NCBI GenBank assembly: GCA_021292165.1
Contig: CM037876.1
Coordinates: 288,091,938-288,155,937 of the forward strand
Direction of reading: 5' to 3'
Source: Shinisaurus crocodilurus
Lineage: Eukaryota; Chordata; Lepidosauria; Squamata; Shinisauridae
DNA length: 64,000 nt
The notes beneath the pieces are model-generated. The model was not told where the DNA came from and ran no database searches. It worked only from the letters and a program-made list of their open reading frames with translations. This document shows positions 22,401 through 27,639 of the stretch, in pieces. A program made the position numbers and the translations under genes. The stretch's first letter is position 1. Each line of letters opens with the position of its first letter.

Positions 22401-25110
22401 ATCAATTTCTTTCACCAAAGACGAGAGAGAAGCTTCTCCGGGGGCAACCACAATGGTGGTCAAGAGGAACTGAGGGAATAGGCGGGAAACCACTAGGGAC
22501 ATGCACATTAGAATAGTGGGGGAAATGTCCCACCTAAATTCCTCCACTAGAGACATTTCCCGAACGAGGCTCCATGCGGGCGCAGAGCCCATGTGTGTGA
22601 TGTGCAGAAACCACGAAAAAGAAGTCCGTCTTACATAGCGCCCAAACAATGATCTATCCAGTGGCAGAGAGACCTAACTGCCAAGTGCTTTCTATGGTTG
22701 GGAGAGGCAGAGGTAGAGTTTACCTGCCTGAGATTCAAGTCAATTGTGTGTGCTTGTTGGTAGCAGTGGTGAAGAATGATTGACATTTCTGATATGGTCC
22801 TTAGGTCGCCAAAGGCCACCCAGTTTGATTTCATCATAAATGCAGAAAGACTACCATGTCCGTGGAGGTTTATGTTTTTGTTTTATACCTACCAGATTTT
22901 GTCCAGAGAGAACTTCCAGTAAAGCCATCAAAATTTTGCCATCTTTAATATCACCCAACAAATCTTTCACTTCCAGAGGGGGGGTACACTGTGAAGAAAG
23001 GGAAACCGCATTGAAGAACACAAACGTGATGTATGCGATCATCTGCCAGCAATGCCCACTTGCATTCTACTTAGGACAAACAGGCCAGTCTCTTCGCAAA
23101 ATAATCAATGGGCAAAATCTGACAGCAGAAATGGTAATATTCAGAAACCAGAAAGGGAACATTTCAGCCTACCAGGGCACTCTGGATGCTTCCAGATGGA
23201 GGGCCCCTAGTGCGACTAATCAAAAGGTATTGTGCAGGCAGCTATTCCATCTTTTCCTCCTTAAACAGTTTTTTGTGGAAAGAAAAAAAGAGACTCAAAA
23301 AGCGATGGGAAAACACAGGAAGGCTGCAAGTGGAAGATCCCCCCATCTGGGCTCCCTCTAAAATTCCATAAACGAGGCAGGACAATTGCATAATAAAAGC
23401 CTCATTTAGAAGCACCCTCCGTTACTGATCTTAAGGTGGCCATCCTTGAACAAAGGAAGTTCAAAGGGAAACTCCAGCATGAAGCTGCTAAATTGCAACT
23501 TACCAAGAAGTTCAGTTCTCTAATGGTTTTCTGTCCCACTACAAGTGTTAATTTACTCAGCAATATTAAGGTGATTATGTGATCACCAATGGCTGACGTT
23601 GTGAAGCATCACTGTGCTTATTTTGCATACACGTAAACTCTAACTGAATTGTCACAGACTGTCATTTTTTTGTTTCACTGACATTTAAGCCCAACTTCTA
23701 CACCCCCCGCCCCCCGCTTTGCATCTATGTGCATATCTATCTGCCAACTGAAGATTACACTTCATACATCTGATGAAGTGGACTCTAGCACATGAATGAA
23801 TGAATGAATGAATATATTTATTACAGTCAATGACCAGCAGCCAATAATAAAACAGTATCAAATAAACAGAACATATAACATACAGAGCACCATTACATCA
23901 ACAGTACATCCCGAAGTGTATAAAAATTTATATCAAGATTTTTTTAAAAAAACCATAACCAGGATAAAGGATCACTGTATTAACAAGGAAGTGCGGCAAG
24001 CTATGGCAGCTGTACAGAATTTGGCCACTTTATTAGTAATAGAGGGTATCTTGTCAGAAAGTAGCAGCAGTATGTAATATTCTTCTGATCTACCTGGGAA
24101 TTTACATAAAATAGGTAGAATAAGTTCTTCGCGAATGTCCCAATAGAAGGAACAATATAAAAGAACGTGACCCACGGTTTCAACTTCCCCACTATTACAG
24201 GGACAGAGACGGTCTTGGAAAGGTATTCCTTGATATCTCCCCTCCAAGAGCATGGAAGGCAAGACATTAAATCGGGCCAAAGTAAAAGCTTTTCTAAGCT
24301 TGGGAAAAGTTAAATTGGCCAGATATGAAGAGGGGTGAAAAATCTTATTACCTATCACACTAAATTTGGGCAATGAACTTAAATGTTCTTGTAATTCTAT
24401 GTCCCAGATTCTCTGCTTAACAACTGCTTTGGCTTTGGAGTGACCCAGCGCTATTAAGGTGTTGGGAGAGAGTCCCACTAATAACAGTTCTTTAAGCAGG
24501 TGCCTTTTCCACTTCGATTGAAAGGGGTCCAACAGAGTCAGTGGTGCAAGTCCTACTGGTGAAAAAACAAGTTTTAGCCAGTAGTTTATCATATATACCT
24601 TGGCACGAGCTTCAATAGGGATTAGACCGGCCTCCAGTCGCAAAGCTACATTGGGGACACAATGAGGAACTGAAAATATGGCTCTTAGGAACTTTGTCTG
24701 AATAATTTCTAGGGGACGAAAGTTGTAATAAGCACACAGTTGGGAACCGTACAACATTTTGTGCAACAATTTTGGCCACAAATACTTGAATCACAGAGGG
24801 GATATATTGCCCGCATGAAATCTTATGCCACAATAAATGTGTTACTCTTTAAAGGTGCCACAAGACTCTTTGCTGTTTTTAAAAGACATTGTCGGCATTC
24901 TTTTGACAGCATTATTTGATAAGCATTTTTTTAAAAACCCAACAACCAAGAGCCCCCCCCCCCACACACACACATACTTTCCCATCTATAAACACCACTT
25001 TCCAAGAATTATAATACTGGAGCAGACTGATTTGTTTAGCAGGCTTACCTTTTCCAAATGCAAATTTATCCACCGGGTGAAAGTTCTTTTCTGCACATTT
25101 TCCCTCTCCA
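660..25110 (-). CDS. CLMN: CLMN (calmin), partial: seven internal coding exons
   Basis: Calmin is a transmembrane protein with two N-terminal calponin-homology (CH) domains of the actin-binding type and a C-terminal membrane anchor. Seven exons, in transcript order 25110-25049, 22988-22893, 20183-20100, 12270-12178, 5524-5334, 3058-2865 and 742-660, join in frame with matching phases and no stop (803 coding bases). The translation covers most of CH1 ([13 protein letters not shown] through ILFFQ), a Ser/Pro-rich linker, and CH2 ([17 protein letters not shown] through HFPELEG). This matches vertebrate calmin closely by recognition of the family; alpha-actinin, spectrin and nesprin CH pairs fit worse, especially in the linker. 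The initiator exon was not found up to 64000, so intron 1 is at least 38.9 kb. Exons after 660 (long acidic region, membrane segment) lie outside the window. The introns are packed with mobile elements, but the exons look functional. Confidence 0.93.
1087..1192. mobile_element. hAT-type MITE (family C: TTCCCCAACCTGGTG)
   Basis: The inverted ends contain ccaacctggtg and the partner end gcactgggttg. It is flanked by the near-identical 8-mers tctagcat (1079-1086) and tctagcag (1193-1200). The interior carries the ctccagatgtg and cacatctggaggg arms shared by about ten copies in this window. An 8-bp duplication is typical of hAT transposons. Confidence 0.6.
1201..2083. repeat. Intron sequence with a (GA)n microsatellite
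   Basis: A (GA)n tract occupies about 1750-1816. The rest of this stretch shows no gene, exon or recognisable repeat. Confidence 0.6.
2092..2753. mobile_element. hAT-type non-autonomous element with nested MITE
   Basis: It starts cagtggtgg and ends tgccactg, and is flanked by a perfect 8-bp duplication gtggtaag (2084-2091 and 2754-2761). Without the nested family A MITE (2576-2680) it is about 550 bp. It carries internal (TG)n and (CATG)n microsatellites at 2463-2513. A second copy lies inverted at about 16364-16882. Confidence 0.8.
2576..2680. mobile_element. Palindromic hAT MITE, family A (CAGTGTTCTCCAACC)
   Basis: This 105-bp near-perfect hairpin has ends cggtgttctccaacctt and ggttggagaacactg. 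Its duplication is tcctagat (2568-2575 and 2681-2688). It is nested inside the hAT element at 2092-2753. Confidence 0.9.
2865..3058 (-). CDS. CLMN: CLMN exon, core of CH2 domain
   Basis: This 194-bp exon encodes [20 protein letters not shown] followed by [12 protein letters not shown], then [20 protein letters not shown]. These are the classic CH2 signatures (V-x-F-xx-SW-x-G-LAF-xx-I and NL-xx-AF-xx-A). The acceptor is ctgtctttag and the donor is gtaacc. It begins with the last base of the Lys codon and ends with the first base of the Asp codon opening the next exon. Confidence 0.95.
3217..3430. repeat. Interspersed repeat shared with 23180-23420
   Basis: The stretch from aaacggagggttcctgatgc to about 3430 matches 23195-23420 over several blocks, including atcaaaaggcattgtgcag and agcctcatctagaa-xx-accctaa. 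It is an old two-copy interspersed element of unknown class. Confidence 0.5.
3551..3767. mobile_element. hAT-type MITE with GGGCTGGGCAAC ends
   Basis: The ends are cggggctgggcaac and gttgcccacccctg. The flanking 8-mers taatacat and atatacat are near duplicates. A related fragment with ggcaacttcc lies at about 30680. Just upstream (3500-3548) is a SINE tail, ggggcataaatgcaataaat. Confidence 0.6.
4078..4210. mobile_element. MITE of the GGGTTC-xx-ACAACA family, divergent
   Basis: It begins with tgtctgaaccc and ends with the inverted aggttcggacggcacaac. The interior has the gtgggttgttgg and aaccaccgagaaccc arms seen at 17590-17875 and 50649-50934. Confidence 0.5.
4642..4806 (+). repeat. 5S-rRNA-derived SINE with CR1-like tail
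   Basis: The head carries the 5S rRNA internal promoter: gaaagctaagcagggtcagg, then acttggatgggagacc. The tail, gggttggactcgatggcctt then ccttccaactctatga, resembles CR1 LINE 3' ends. It is followed by part of another repeat and then the family A half-MITE at 4947. Confidence 0.85.
4947..5193. mobile_element. Half of a family A MITE followed by a family C MITE
   Basis: Positions 4947-4998 match one arm of family A (cagtgttctccaacc to aactcccagcat) and then stop. About 5066-5193 is a family C copy (ccaacctggggccctcc to agcaccaggttg). Confidence 0.6.
5334..5524 (-). CDS. CLMN: CLMN exon, CH1-CH2 linker and start of CH2
   Basis: This 191-bp exon starts in phase 0 with [11 protein letters not shown], passes through a Ser/Gly/Pro-rich linker ([20 protein letters not shown]) and a segment rich in possible phosphorylation sites, then enters CH2 with [19 protein letters not shown]. 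It ends after two bases of a Lys codon completed by the next exon. The acceptor is cacatgacag and the donor is gtaagt. The linker is the most calmin-specific part of the visible protein. Confidence 0.94.
5767..5931 (+). repeat. 5S-rRNA-derived SINE with CR1-like tail
   Basis: It has the same structure as the copy at 4642: a ggctcacgctggctcag head, the 5S promoter block aagctaagcagggtc and acttggatgggagacc, then a CR1-like end ctccttccaactctgtgatc. Confidence 0.87.
6278..6440 (-). repeat. 5S-rRNA-derived SINE (minus) adjoining a tandem duplication
   Basis: Read on the minus strand it has the 5S block and CR1-like tail. It is followed directly by two 385-bp units, each ending in another copy of the same SINE. 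Confidence 0.85.
6441..7207. repeat. 385-bp tandem duplication, two units
   Basis: Unit 1 (6441-6825) and unit 2 (6826-7207) start with the same ctgttctgaggcctccgggc. Each contains about 215 bp of a GC-rich DNA-transposon fragment (ccgaggt, ttggagcgccttcccc, cctcggagaagggc) followed by a minus-strand 5S SINE (about 6660-6825 and 7046-7207). The units are very similar over their full length. Confidence 0.88.
7210..7862. other. Intron sequence without recognised features
   Basis: I see no exon, RNA gene or clear repeat here, apart from a short T-run near 7408. Confidence 0.5.
7863..8705 (+). repeat. 5S-derived SINE split by a solo LTR
   Basis: The SINE head runs 7863-7956 and its tail resumes at 8633 (ctagtttcctgcattgatca to tctatgaactatgaaat). 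The interruption is the LTR at 7957-8627 plus one copy of the ttctc target duplication. Confidence 0.88.
7957..8627 (+). mobile_element. Solo LTR, 671 bp, 5-bp target duplication
   Basis: It begins TGTTGTGATATGAATCAC and ends CACACGCCTTCA (TG to CA). It is flanked by a perfect ttctc (7952-7956 and 8628-8632). It contains a polyadenylation signal AATAAA at 8366-8371, and no internal region adjoins it. A second copy is at 53550-54212. Superfamily is uncertain; the TGTTG start and 5-bp duplication fit copia or Gypsy types. Confidence 0.85.
8764..9229. mobile_element. hAT-type element, family B, with nested MITE
   Basis: Family B has a right end with cctcgggctgaaagaggttc then acacccctg, and interior blocks ggctgaaatgcctctcctaa and accaccaatcatttggtgg. 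This copy is interrupted by a family A MITE at 8953-9088. Other copies are at about 25207, 39558, 45860 and 55239. Confidence 0.65.
8953..9088. mobile_element. Palindromic hAT MITE, family A
   Basis: This 136-bp hairpin centres on ccccagccagcatagctggc. Its 8-bp duplication is agctaact (8945-8952 and 9089-9096). Confidence 0.92.
9695..9830. mobile_element. Palindromic MITE with GGGTGCAC/GTGCCC ends (TTA-type)
   Basis: A long hairpin has arms with actcctatgcaagtgtagac, then agaaaaa, and aactcccagcatgcccc. It is flanked by tta on the left and taa on the right. A sister copy at 55383-55505 has a clear tta duplication, suggesting a PIF/Harbinger-like target, although TTAA-type elements are not excluded. 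Confidence 0.75.
10029..10161. mobile_element. Palindromic hAT MITE, family A2 (CAGGGCTCTCC)
   Basis: The ends are cagggctctccagccttgg and ggttggagagccctg, with the gctgttgctggcctacag and cagcaacatctgg arms. The flanks (ctatacacag and ctatacag) are near repeats. Related copies are at 15561-15693 and 31881-32016. Confidence 0.82.
10531..10613. repeat. (GA)n and (GT)n microsatellites
   Basis: A (GA)n tract at about 10531-10579 is followed by (GT)n at about 10590-10613. Confidence 0.9.
10778..11916. mobile_element. Inverted-repeat DNA element interrupted by a composite SINE
   Basis: Positions 10792-10895 plus 11193-11240 are the inverted complement of 11590-11745 (for example atgtaccaagatttaaattg pairs with caatcttggtacat, and gcagatgtaactca with gagttacatctgc). 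The far right part (11745-11916) matches the second copy at 13540-14226. No transposase is visible. Confidence 0.65.
10898..11192 (+). repeat. Composite SINE: 5S-rRNA-like head followed by a tRNA-like body
   Basis: Positions 10898-10997 resemble 5S rRNA through to its 3' end (gatctcaccagctaagcagg, then ggttagtacttggatggg, then accaggtgctgtaggg). Positions 10998-11070 resemble a tRNA with a TGC anticodon region (agcacatgctttgcatgcag) and a B box ggttcgatcc. The tail tggtctgactcagtataagg is shared with the SINEs at 48698 and 52478. It is inserted in the inverted-repeat element above. Confidence 0.8.
11920..12177. other. Intron sequence with a (GCAC)n microsatellite
   Basis: A (GCAC)n tract lies at about 12041-12068. 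Nothing else is recognisable before the CLMN exon donor. Confidence 0.6.
12178..12270 (-). CDS. CLMN: CLMN exon, end of CH1 domain
   Basis: This 93-bp exon (31 codons, phase 0/0) encodes [20 protein letters not shown] followed by [11 protein letters not shown]. The segment GLIWxIIxFFQ is the final CH1 helix. The donor is gtaaaa. The acceptor is unusual: the pyrimidine tract is an almost pure C-rich minisatellite interrupted by gt, ending cccgtag. Confidence 0.93.
12271..12303 (-). promoter_or_regulatory. C-rich minisatellite acting as splice-acceptor pyrimidine tract
   Basis: On the plus strand ctac is followed by runs of G separated by ac. On the transcribed strand this is a set of C-runs separated by gt, ending cccgtag, the acceptor of the CLMN exon at 12178-12270. 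It is almost free of U. Confidence 0.75.
12304..12938. other. Intron sequence without recognised features
   Basis: No exon, RNA gene or recognisable mobile element was seen. Confidence 0.45.
12939..13082. mobile_element. hAT-type MITE, family C
   Basis: The ends are cagccttccccaagctggtg and caccatgccagggaagg, with actgccagcattcccagcc inside. The copy is diverged. Confidence 0.55.
13627..13756. mobile_element. Palindromic MITE with GTTGGATCCAGATTT ends
   Basis: The ends are gttggatccagatttagtca and tgacaaaatctggatccaac. The interior is inverted around aagtcacgact. A related copy is at 61507-61620. Confidence 0.75.
13905..14140 (-). repeat. tRNA-derived squamate (Sauria-type) SINE
   Basis: Read on the minus strand it has the head gagtgttggactgggtctcc, the middle ctgggtgactttgggccagt and caacctacctcacagggttg-like blocks, and the tail aggtggggtataaatac followed by an (AAAT)n run. 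Confidence 0.85.
14229..14542. other. Intron sequence without recognised features
   Basis: AT-rich intron sequence, with nothing recognisable before an abrupt change to very GC-rich sequence at 14543. Confidence 0.45.
14543..14960. repeat. CpG-dense block with two hairpins
   Basis: Very GC- and CpG-rich DNA begins and ends abruptly in AT-rich intron. One hairpin has 28-bp arms (14898-14925 and 14933-14960) with only two mismatches and a 7-base loop. Another lies at 14801-14846 (ggtggccatgcacggtaggg against its complement). The motif gttc-r-cacg-r-cacg occurs three times and resembles the ends of the GGGTTC-type MITEs at 50649-50934. It may be a GC-rich MITE relative or a small CpG island. 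Confidence 0.6.
14975..15385. other. Intron sequence without recognised features
   Basis: No exon or repeat was recognised. Confidence 0.45.
15386..15537. mobile_element. hAT-type MITE, family C
   Basis: It runs from ccttccccaacctactgtcc to caggttggga-like caagg (cactaggttgggaaggctg), with gatgggagctgtagtccaac inside. Confidence 0.6.
15561..15693. mobile_element. Palindromic hAT MITE, family A2
   Basis: The ends are cagggctctccaaccttggg and ggttggagagccctg, with cagctcccagaatctcttgc and its inverted partner inside. Confidence 0.82.
15954..16083 (-). mobile_element. 5'-truncated copy of the LINE at 41774-45759
   Basis: It is the last 100 or so bases of the same LINE family (gatcactcgtgaccgagtaa, gattgtcttcc, gtagactctagc). 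Its target duplication is gatgtcacta (15944-15953 and 16084-16093). A (TA)n(TG)n microsatellite has expanded inside it (16038-16074). Confidence 0.88.
16364..16882. mobile_element. hAT-type element, inverted second copy of 2092-2753
   Basis: The ends are cagtggtgtgg and taccactg-like ctacaccactg. Shared blocks include ccaccaggagcaggtc, ttgctcatttgggaac and gtggcagatgatgtcacc. It carries its own (TG)n tract at 16469-16496 at the same place. The flanks catgaaat and cttgaaag are a decayed 8-bp duplication. Confidence 0.78.
17013..17590. other. Intron sequence with a T-tract
   Basis: A T-run occupies 17013-17032. The rest shows nothing recognisable. Confidence 0.5.
17591..17875. mobile_element. 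GGGTTC-type MITE, diverged
   Basis: Inverted blocks include cagcccaccatggcttattt and its complement (caacccaccgtggcttaaat). The right end, gtgattgtgtgaacccagtc, matches the ends of the element at 50649-50934. Confidence 0.55.
17876..18563. other. Intron sequence without recognised features
   Basis: Short open frames at 18032-18302 show no homology that I recognise. No repeat was identified. Confidence 0.45.
18564..18695. mobile_element. hAT-type MITE, family C
   Basis: It contains cagcctcccctgacccagca, gatgggagttgtagtccaac and acatctgaagggcagtgtg, the family C arms. Confidence 0.55.
18812..19182. mobile_element. Family C MITE split by a SINE
   Basis: The left half (18812-18874, ctctaacctggtgcactcca to gaatgccccaggcag) and right half (19118-19182, ctggagcatgctgggagttg to gcaccaggttgg) are separated by the SINE at 18877-19117. 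Confidence 0.65.
18877..19117 (-). repeat. tRNA-derived Sauria-type SINE
   Basis: Minus-strand copy with the middle block gactttgggccagtcactga, the caacctacctcacaggg-type block and an A/T-rich tail (aataataataaat). Confidence 0.85.
19190..19893. other. Intron sequence without recognised features
   Basis: Only short A or T runs were seen (near 19438 and 19596). Confidence 0.45.
19902..20037. mobile_element. Palindromic hAT MITE, family A
   Basis: A 136-bp near-perfect hairpin with a perfect 8-bp duplication tcttattg (19894-19901 and 20038-20045). It lies 62 bp from a CLMN exon. Confidence 0.93.
20100..20183 (-). CDS. CLMN: CLMN exon, CH1 domain continued
   Basis: This 84-bp exon (28 codons, phase 0/0) encodes [20 protein letters not shown] followed by LKFLEDSN, a typical CH1 segment (N-xx-ALxFL). 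The acceptor is ttgttttag and the donor is gtaagt. A palindromic hAT MITE (19902-20037) ends only 62 bp downstream of the donor site. Confidence 0.93.
20751..21126. mobile_element. Inverted-repeat MITE with TTA duplication (PIF/Harbinger-like)
   Basis: The ends are gggccaaacttcatgcc and gtacggtaggttggccc, flanked by tta on both sides (20748-20750 and 21127-21129). Inner arms pair around 20895-20960 (ccctgatccagaatgggaac with its diverged complement gtcccgatctggactgggg). The 3-bp TTA target suggests PIF/Harbinger. Upstream, 20436-20480 is a SINE tail, aaaggcggggtataaatc, with an (ATCA)n run. Confidence 0.72.
21160..21258. mobile_element. Hairpin hAT MITE, family A, short version
   Basis: A 99-bp copy with a perfect gtttagag duplication (21152-21159 and 21259-21266). 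Its right arm is shortened. Confidence 0.9.
21267..22050. other. Intron sequence with a hAT-like fragment
   Basis: About 21770-21900 resembles a hAT end (gggcaggggtgcagagcctc, ggcctacggggcacc). The rest is unrecognised. Confidence 0.4.
22123..22257. mobile_element. Palindromic hAT MITE, family A
   Basis: A 135-bp hairpin with a perfect 8-bp duplication ctttaggg (22115-22122 and 22258-22265). It is inserted next to a partial family C copy (22066-22114, gatgggagttgcaggacaac). Confidence 0.92.
22266..22892. other. Intron sequence without recognised features
   Basis: No exon or clear repeat lies between the MITE and the CLMN donor site. Confidence 0.45.
22893..22988 (-). CDS. CLMN: CLMN exon, CH1 domain continued
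   Basis: This 96-bp exon (32 codons, phase 0 at both ends) encodes [11 protein letters not shown], then [18 protein letters not shown] and QNL. DxxDGxxLxxLLExLSG is the CH1 signature. The acceptor is ctttcttcacag and the donor is gtaggt on the minus strand. The run of C in its first codons reads in frame, so no frameshift is evident. The acceptor side is flanked by a decayed Penelope-like fragment. Confidence 0.93.
22990..23130 (+). pseudogene. Decayed Penelope-like GIY-YIG endonuclease fragment
   Basis: A plus-strand frame reads [20 protein letters not shown] then [12 protein letters not shown]. This resembles the GIY-YIG core (V-Y-x-I-x-C-xx-C ... Y-x-G-x-T-G-x-S-L-xx-R) of Penelope-like retroelements. 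It abuts the CLMN acceptor at 22989, so it lies in the intron close to the exon. Only this short stretch is recognisable. Confidence 0.5.
23180..23420. repeat. Interspersed repeat shared with 3217-3430
   Basis: Shared blocks include ggagggcccctagtgcgact, aatcaaaaggtattgtgcag and aaagcctcatttagaagcac. Confidence 0.5.
23760..24880. repeat. Old interspersed repeat split by a LINE
   Basis: Its left part (catctgatgaagtggactct, 23767-23797) and right part (tcttatgccacaataaatgt, then ttaaaggtgccacaagactc, 24818-24880) are pieces of one common amniote repeat. The LINE at 23797-24815 was inserted between them. Confidence 0.6.
23797..24815 (-). pseudogene. 5'-truncated non-LTR LINE, C-terminal part of ORF2
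   Basis: A minus-strand frame of about 269 codons (24781-23972) shows a LINE reverse-transcriptase C-terminal region: [43 protein letters not shown], and a zinc-knuckle-like [18 protein letters not shown]. The RT catalytic core is missing. The 3' end is a short untranslated part with an (ATTC)n tail, seen as (ATGA)n on the plus strand at 23793-23814. catgaa on both sides is a likely target duplication. The element is dead as a mobile element because its 5' part is lost. Its clade (CR1/L2 group or other) is uncertain. Confidence 0.75.
25049..25110 (-). CDS. CLMN: CLMN exon, start of CH1 domain
   Basis: This 62-bp exon encodes [20 protein letters not shown]. The segment KRTFTRWIN is the opening helix of a type-1 CH domain. 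On the minus strand the acceptor is a pyrimidine-rich tract ending cctttccag and the donor is gtaagc. The exon begins with the last two bases of a split Val codon (phase 1) and ends in phase 0, matching the next exon. It is probably coding exon 2 of calmin. Confidence 0.92.
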
Positions 25111-25206
25111 CTGGAAAGGAAAGAAAGAAAATGTCTCAGGCTCTTTAAAGAGGATGAAGTTCCTGTGTAAAAGGGCAACGCTCCATAGGTGGAGGAACAA
25201 CAGTAT

Positions 25207-25557
25207 CTCTAGCGGGGGTGTTGAACCCGGCACACTTGGGGTCCTAACCCGGCACACCTGGGGTTCCAGATGGCCATGCCCCGTTTCCCTGGTTCCATTC
25301 CCTTTCCCCCAACCGCCAACCATTTTGGTAGTTTCCTGGCTTTCGAGCAGGTTTTTCTTTCCATTTTAAAAGGCTGAAATGCCTCTCCTAAGGCTTAGTT
25401 ACTGGCAGTAAGAGTTTCATGCTAAAATATGCTGGTATTTTTGGGGCCCACCCCTTCTGCCTTCAGCCCTGCCCACCACTGGAATGCAGCCCCCCCCCTC
25501 CCAGCACTTCCCCAAAATGGAATTTGGCCCTCGGGCTAAAAGAGGTTCAACACCCCT
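25207..25557. mobile_element. hAT-type element, family B
   Basis: The ends are gcgggggtgttgaaccc and gaggttcaacacccctg. The interior has ggctgaaatgcctctcctaa and gctaaaatatgctggtattt, as in the other family B copies. Confidence 0.65.
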
Positions 25558-26053
25558 GGAATTTAGCTTTGGTTTCCAATACTGCCACAGACTTGAAATA
25601 TGCATTTATACATTCTACCAGGACCGGTGCAAGGCAGTTTGGTGCCCTAGGCAAGATCAGATATTTAGCGCCACTTGAGAGCGCTATATTTTTTTTCAAG
25701 GCGTTTCTGGCGCCCCTTTTAGCCCTGCGCCCTAGGCGGCTGCCTAGTTGGCCTAATGGTAGCACCGGCCCTGCATTCTACCACAATGAGGTAAGGAGTG
25801 CAGCAGCAGGAATACCATCATACACATCCCTCCTCCCCAGCATCTTTGGAACAAGTTACACCATGCAAGACATACATGATCACATCTTAATTGTCTCGTT
25901 GTTTAAGACAAAATACCATGTTTGCAAAGCAGAAGGAAAATCAGGATCAGGGCTGTGGGAGAGGAGAGGTTATTTATTTTTATTTTTATTTTATTTTTTA
26001 AAGGTATTTCAGCTCCATTTCCCCCAAATAAAGCCATCAAGGCAGCTTCCAAA

Positions 26054-26094
<41 letters not shown>

Positions 26095-26390
26095 ATTTTT
26101 TTTAAATCGGAAAAAAGCAAAGCAAATCAAAAAACAGAACAGGCAAACACACAGATAGAAGCAGTCACAGCAAGGGCCTTAAAAACAACATTAAAGACTT
26201 GGGCAAATGGGACAAGTTTCACCCAGAGTTTGAAAGTTAACAATGGCAGCAGGTGAACACATCTAAGGTGAGAGAGTTCCACAACCAGGGCGCTAACACA
26301 GAACTGCCCCTTTTCTGGAAGTACCCCCCACCTCCTGGCCTAATCTCAAAATGTGGGGACACTCAGAGAAGGACCTCAGAAAAAATATTA
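25558..26390. other. Intron 1 sequence with a (TG)n microsatellite
   Basis: Positions 25615-25775 look like another short inverted-repeat element (ccaggaccggtgcaaggcag against tagcaccggccctgc). A (TG)n(TA)n tract lies at 26057-26092. The 228-codon open frame across this region is chance. Confidence 0.45.
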
Positions 26391-26752
26391 TTTCTTTATT
26401 AATTATATTTATATCCCGCCTTTCCCCCTCTTGCAAGAAACCCAAGGCGGCTTACATAACCCTCCTCCTCTCCATTGTATCCTCTCAACAACCTGGTGAG
26501 GCAGGTTAGAATATCTCATTTGACTAGCAGGTTCATATGGGAGATTCATATTTTCCATTATTTATTTCATTTATTACATTTATACTCCACCATTCCTACA
26601 CGGCACTCAAGGTGACATACTTGCCCACCCCCATTTTATCCTCACAACAACCTTGTGAGGTAGGCTCAGCCAAGAGATCATGACTATCCTAAGGTCACCC
26701 AATGAGCTTGATGGCCAAGTGGGGATTTGAACCAGGGTCTCACACTCTAACA
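26391..26752 (-). repeat. Two adjoining Sauria-type SINE fragments
   Basis: Both are minus-strand: 26391-26515 is tail and middle, then 26560-26752 is nearly complete. The junction between them (26516-26560, aatatctcatttgactagca and gttcatatgggagattcata) recurs at 27518-27565. Confidence 0.78.
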
Positions 26753-26893
26753 CAGGCTTCCCCAACCTGGTGCCTTCTGGATGTTTTGGATTTCAACTCC
26801 CATCAGCTCCAGCCAGCTTTGCCAATGGTCAGGAATGCTGGGAATTGTGTTCCAAAACATTTGGAGGCCATCAGGTTGGAGAATGCTGCTCTA
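26753..26893. mobile_element. hAT-type MITE, family C
   Basis: The ends are caggcttccccaacctggtg and atcaggttggagaatgctg, with aactcccatcagctccagcc inside. Confidence 0.65.
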
Positions 26894-27459
26894 ACGGCTG
26901 CACCACACTGGCTTTCACATACATCAATGTTTCCCTTAAGCTCTCCCCGCTCCATCCCTTTTGCAGAACTCCCACTATGAGCTAGTTCTTCAATTTGCAC
27001 GGCTTGTACAGAGACTCCATAAATGTTATACAGTTCCCATAAACCCAACGGAACATGTGTTCTTTGCACCTACCCTTGTGAAAAGGCACAACCAGAAAAT
27101 AAAAATAAAATAAAATCAGGTCCAGCCTTAAGACTGCTCCTCATATGCGTACAGTTTACTAAACCTGTGCTGGGCTTTTCTGAGCATCTAGAGAGCAGTA
27201 ACAAGATTATAAATATCATAATTACACACAAGATACGGCTGGGCCTGTTCACAAATCCATGGCAGCGAGCCAGAAAGAAGTAACGCTCGCTAGATTTCAA
27301 TAATATAAGCAGTAAAAGGAGAATGGTCTGGTTTTGTTTTAAGTTTTAAGAGTTTCAGGTTCCATAAAGACAACAGGAACTCAAGATGAGAAATGTCCAC
27401 CAAGCAAAACAGTCTTCATTCATGCTGTTTTCAAGCATGCATTTGCGGGGGGGGGGGGT

Positions 27460-27615
27460 TATAACCCTCCTCCTCTCCATTTTATCCTCACAACAACCCT
27501 GTGAGGTAGGTTAGAATATCTCATTTGGCTAGCAGGTTCATATGGGAGATTCATATTTTCAATTATTCGTTTCATTTATTACGTTTATATTCCGCCATTC
27601 CTACATGGCACTCAA
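27460..27615. repeat. Local duplicate of 26455-26612
   Basis: It repeats the SINE segment plus the unique junction (gctagcaggttcatatggga) plus the start of the second SINE. This is a duplicated genomic piece, not an independent SINE insertion. A G-run precedes it at 27446-27456. Confidence 0.75.
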
Positions 27616-27639
27616 CCAGGAACTCTGGCATCAGGGCCC

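Noticed and set aside
23972..24781. A 269-codon host gene on the minus strand
   Set aside because: The sequence is the C-terminal region of a non-LTR reverse transcriptase, with a microsatellite tail and a nested insertion structure.
25419..26105. A 228-codon plus-strand open frame
   Set aside because: It runs across a hAT element, an inverted repeat and a (TG)n tract; the translation is not like any protein family and has no splice or conservation signal.
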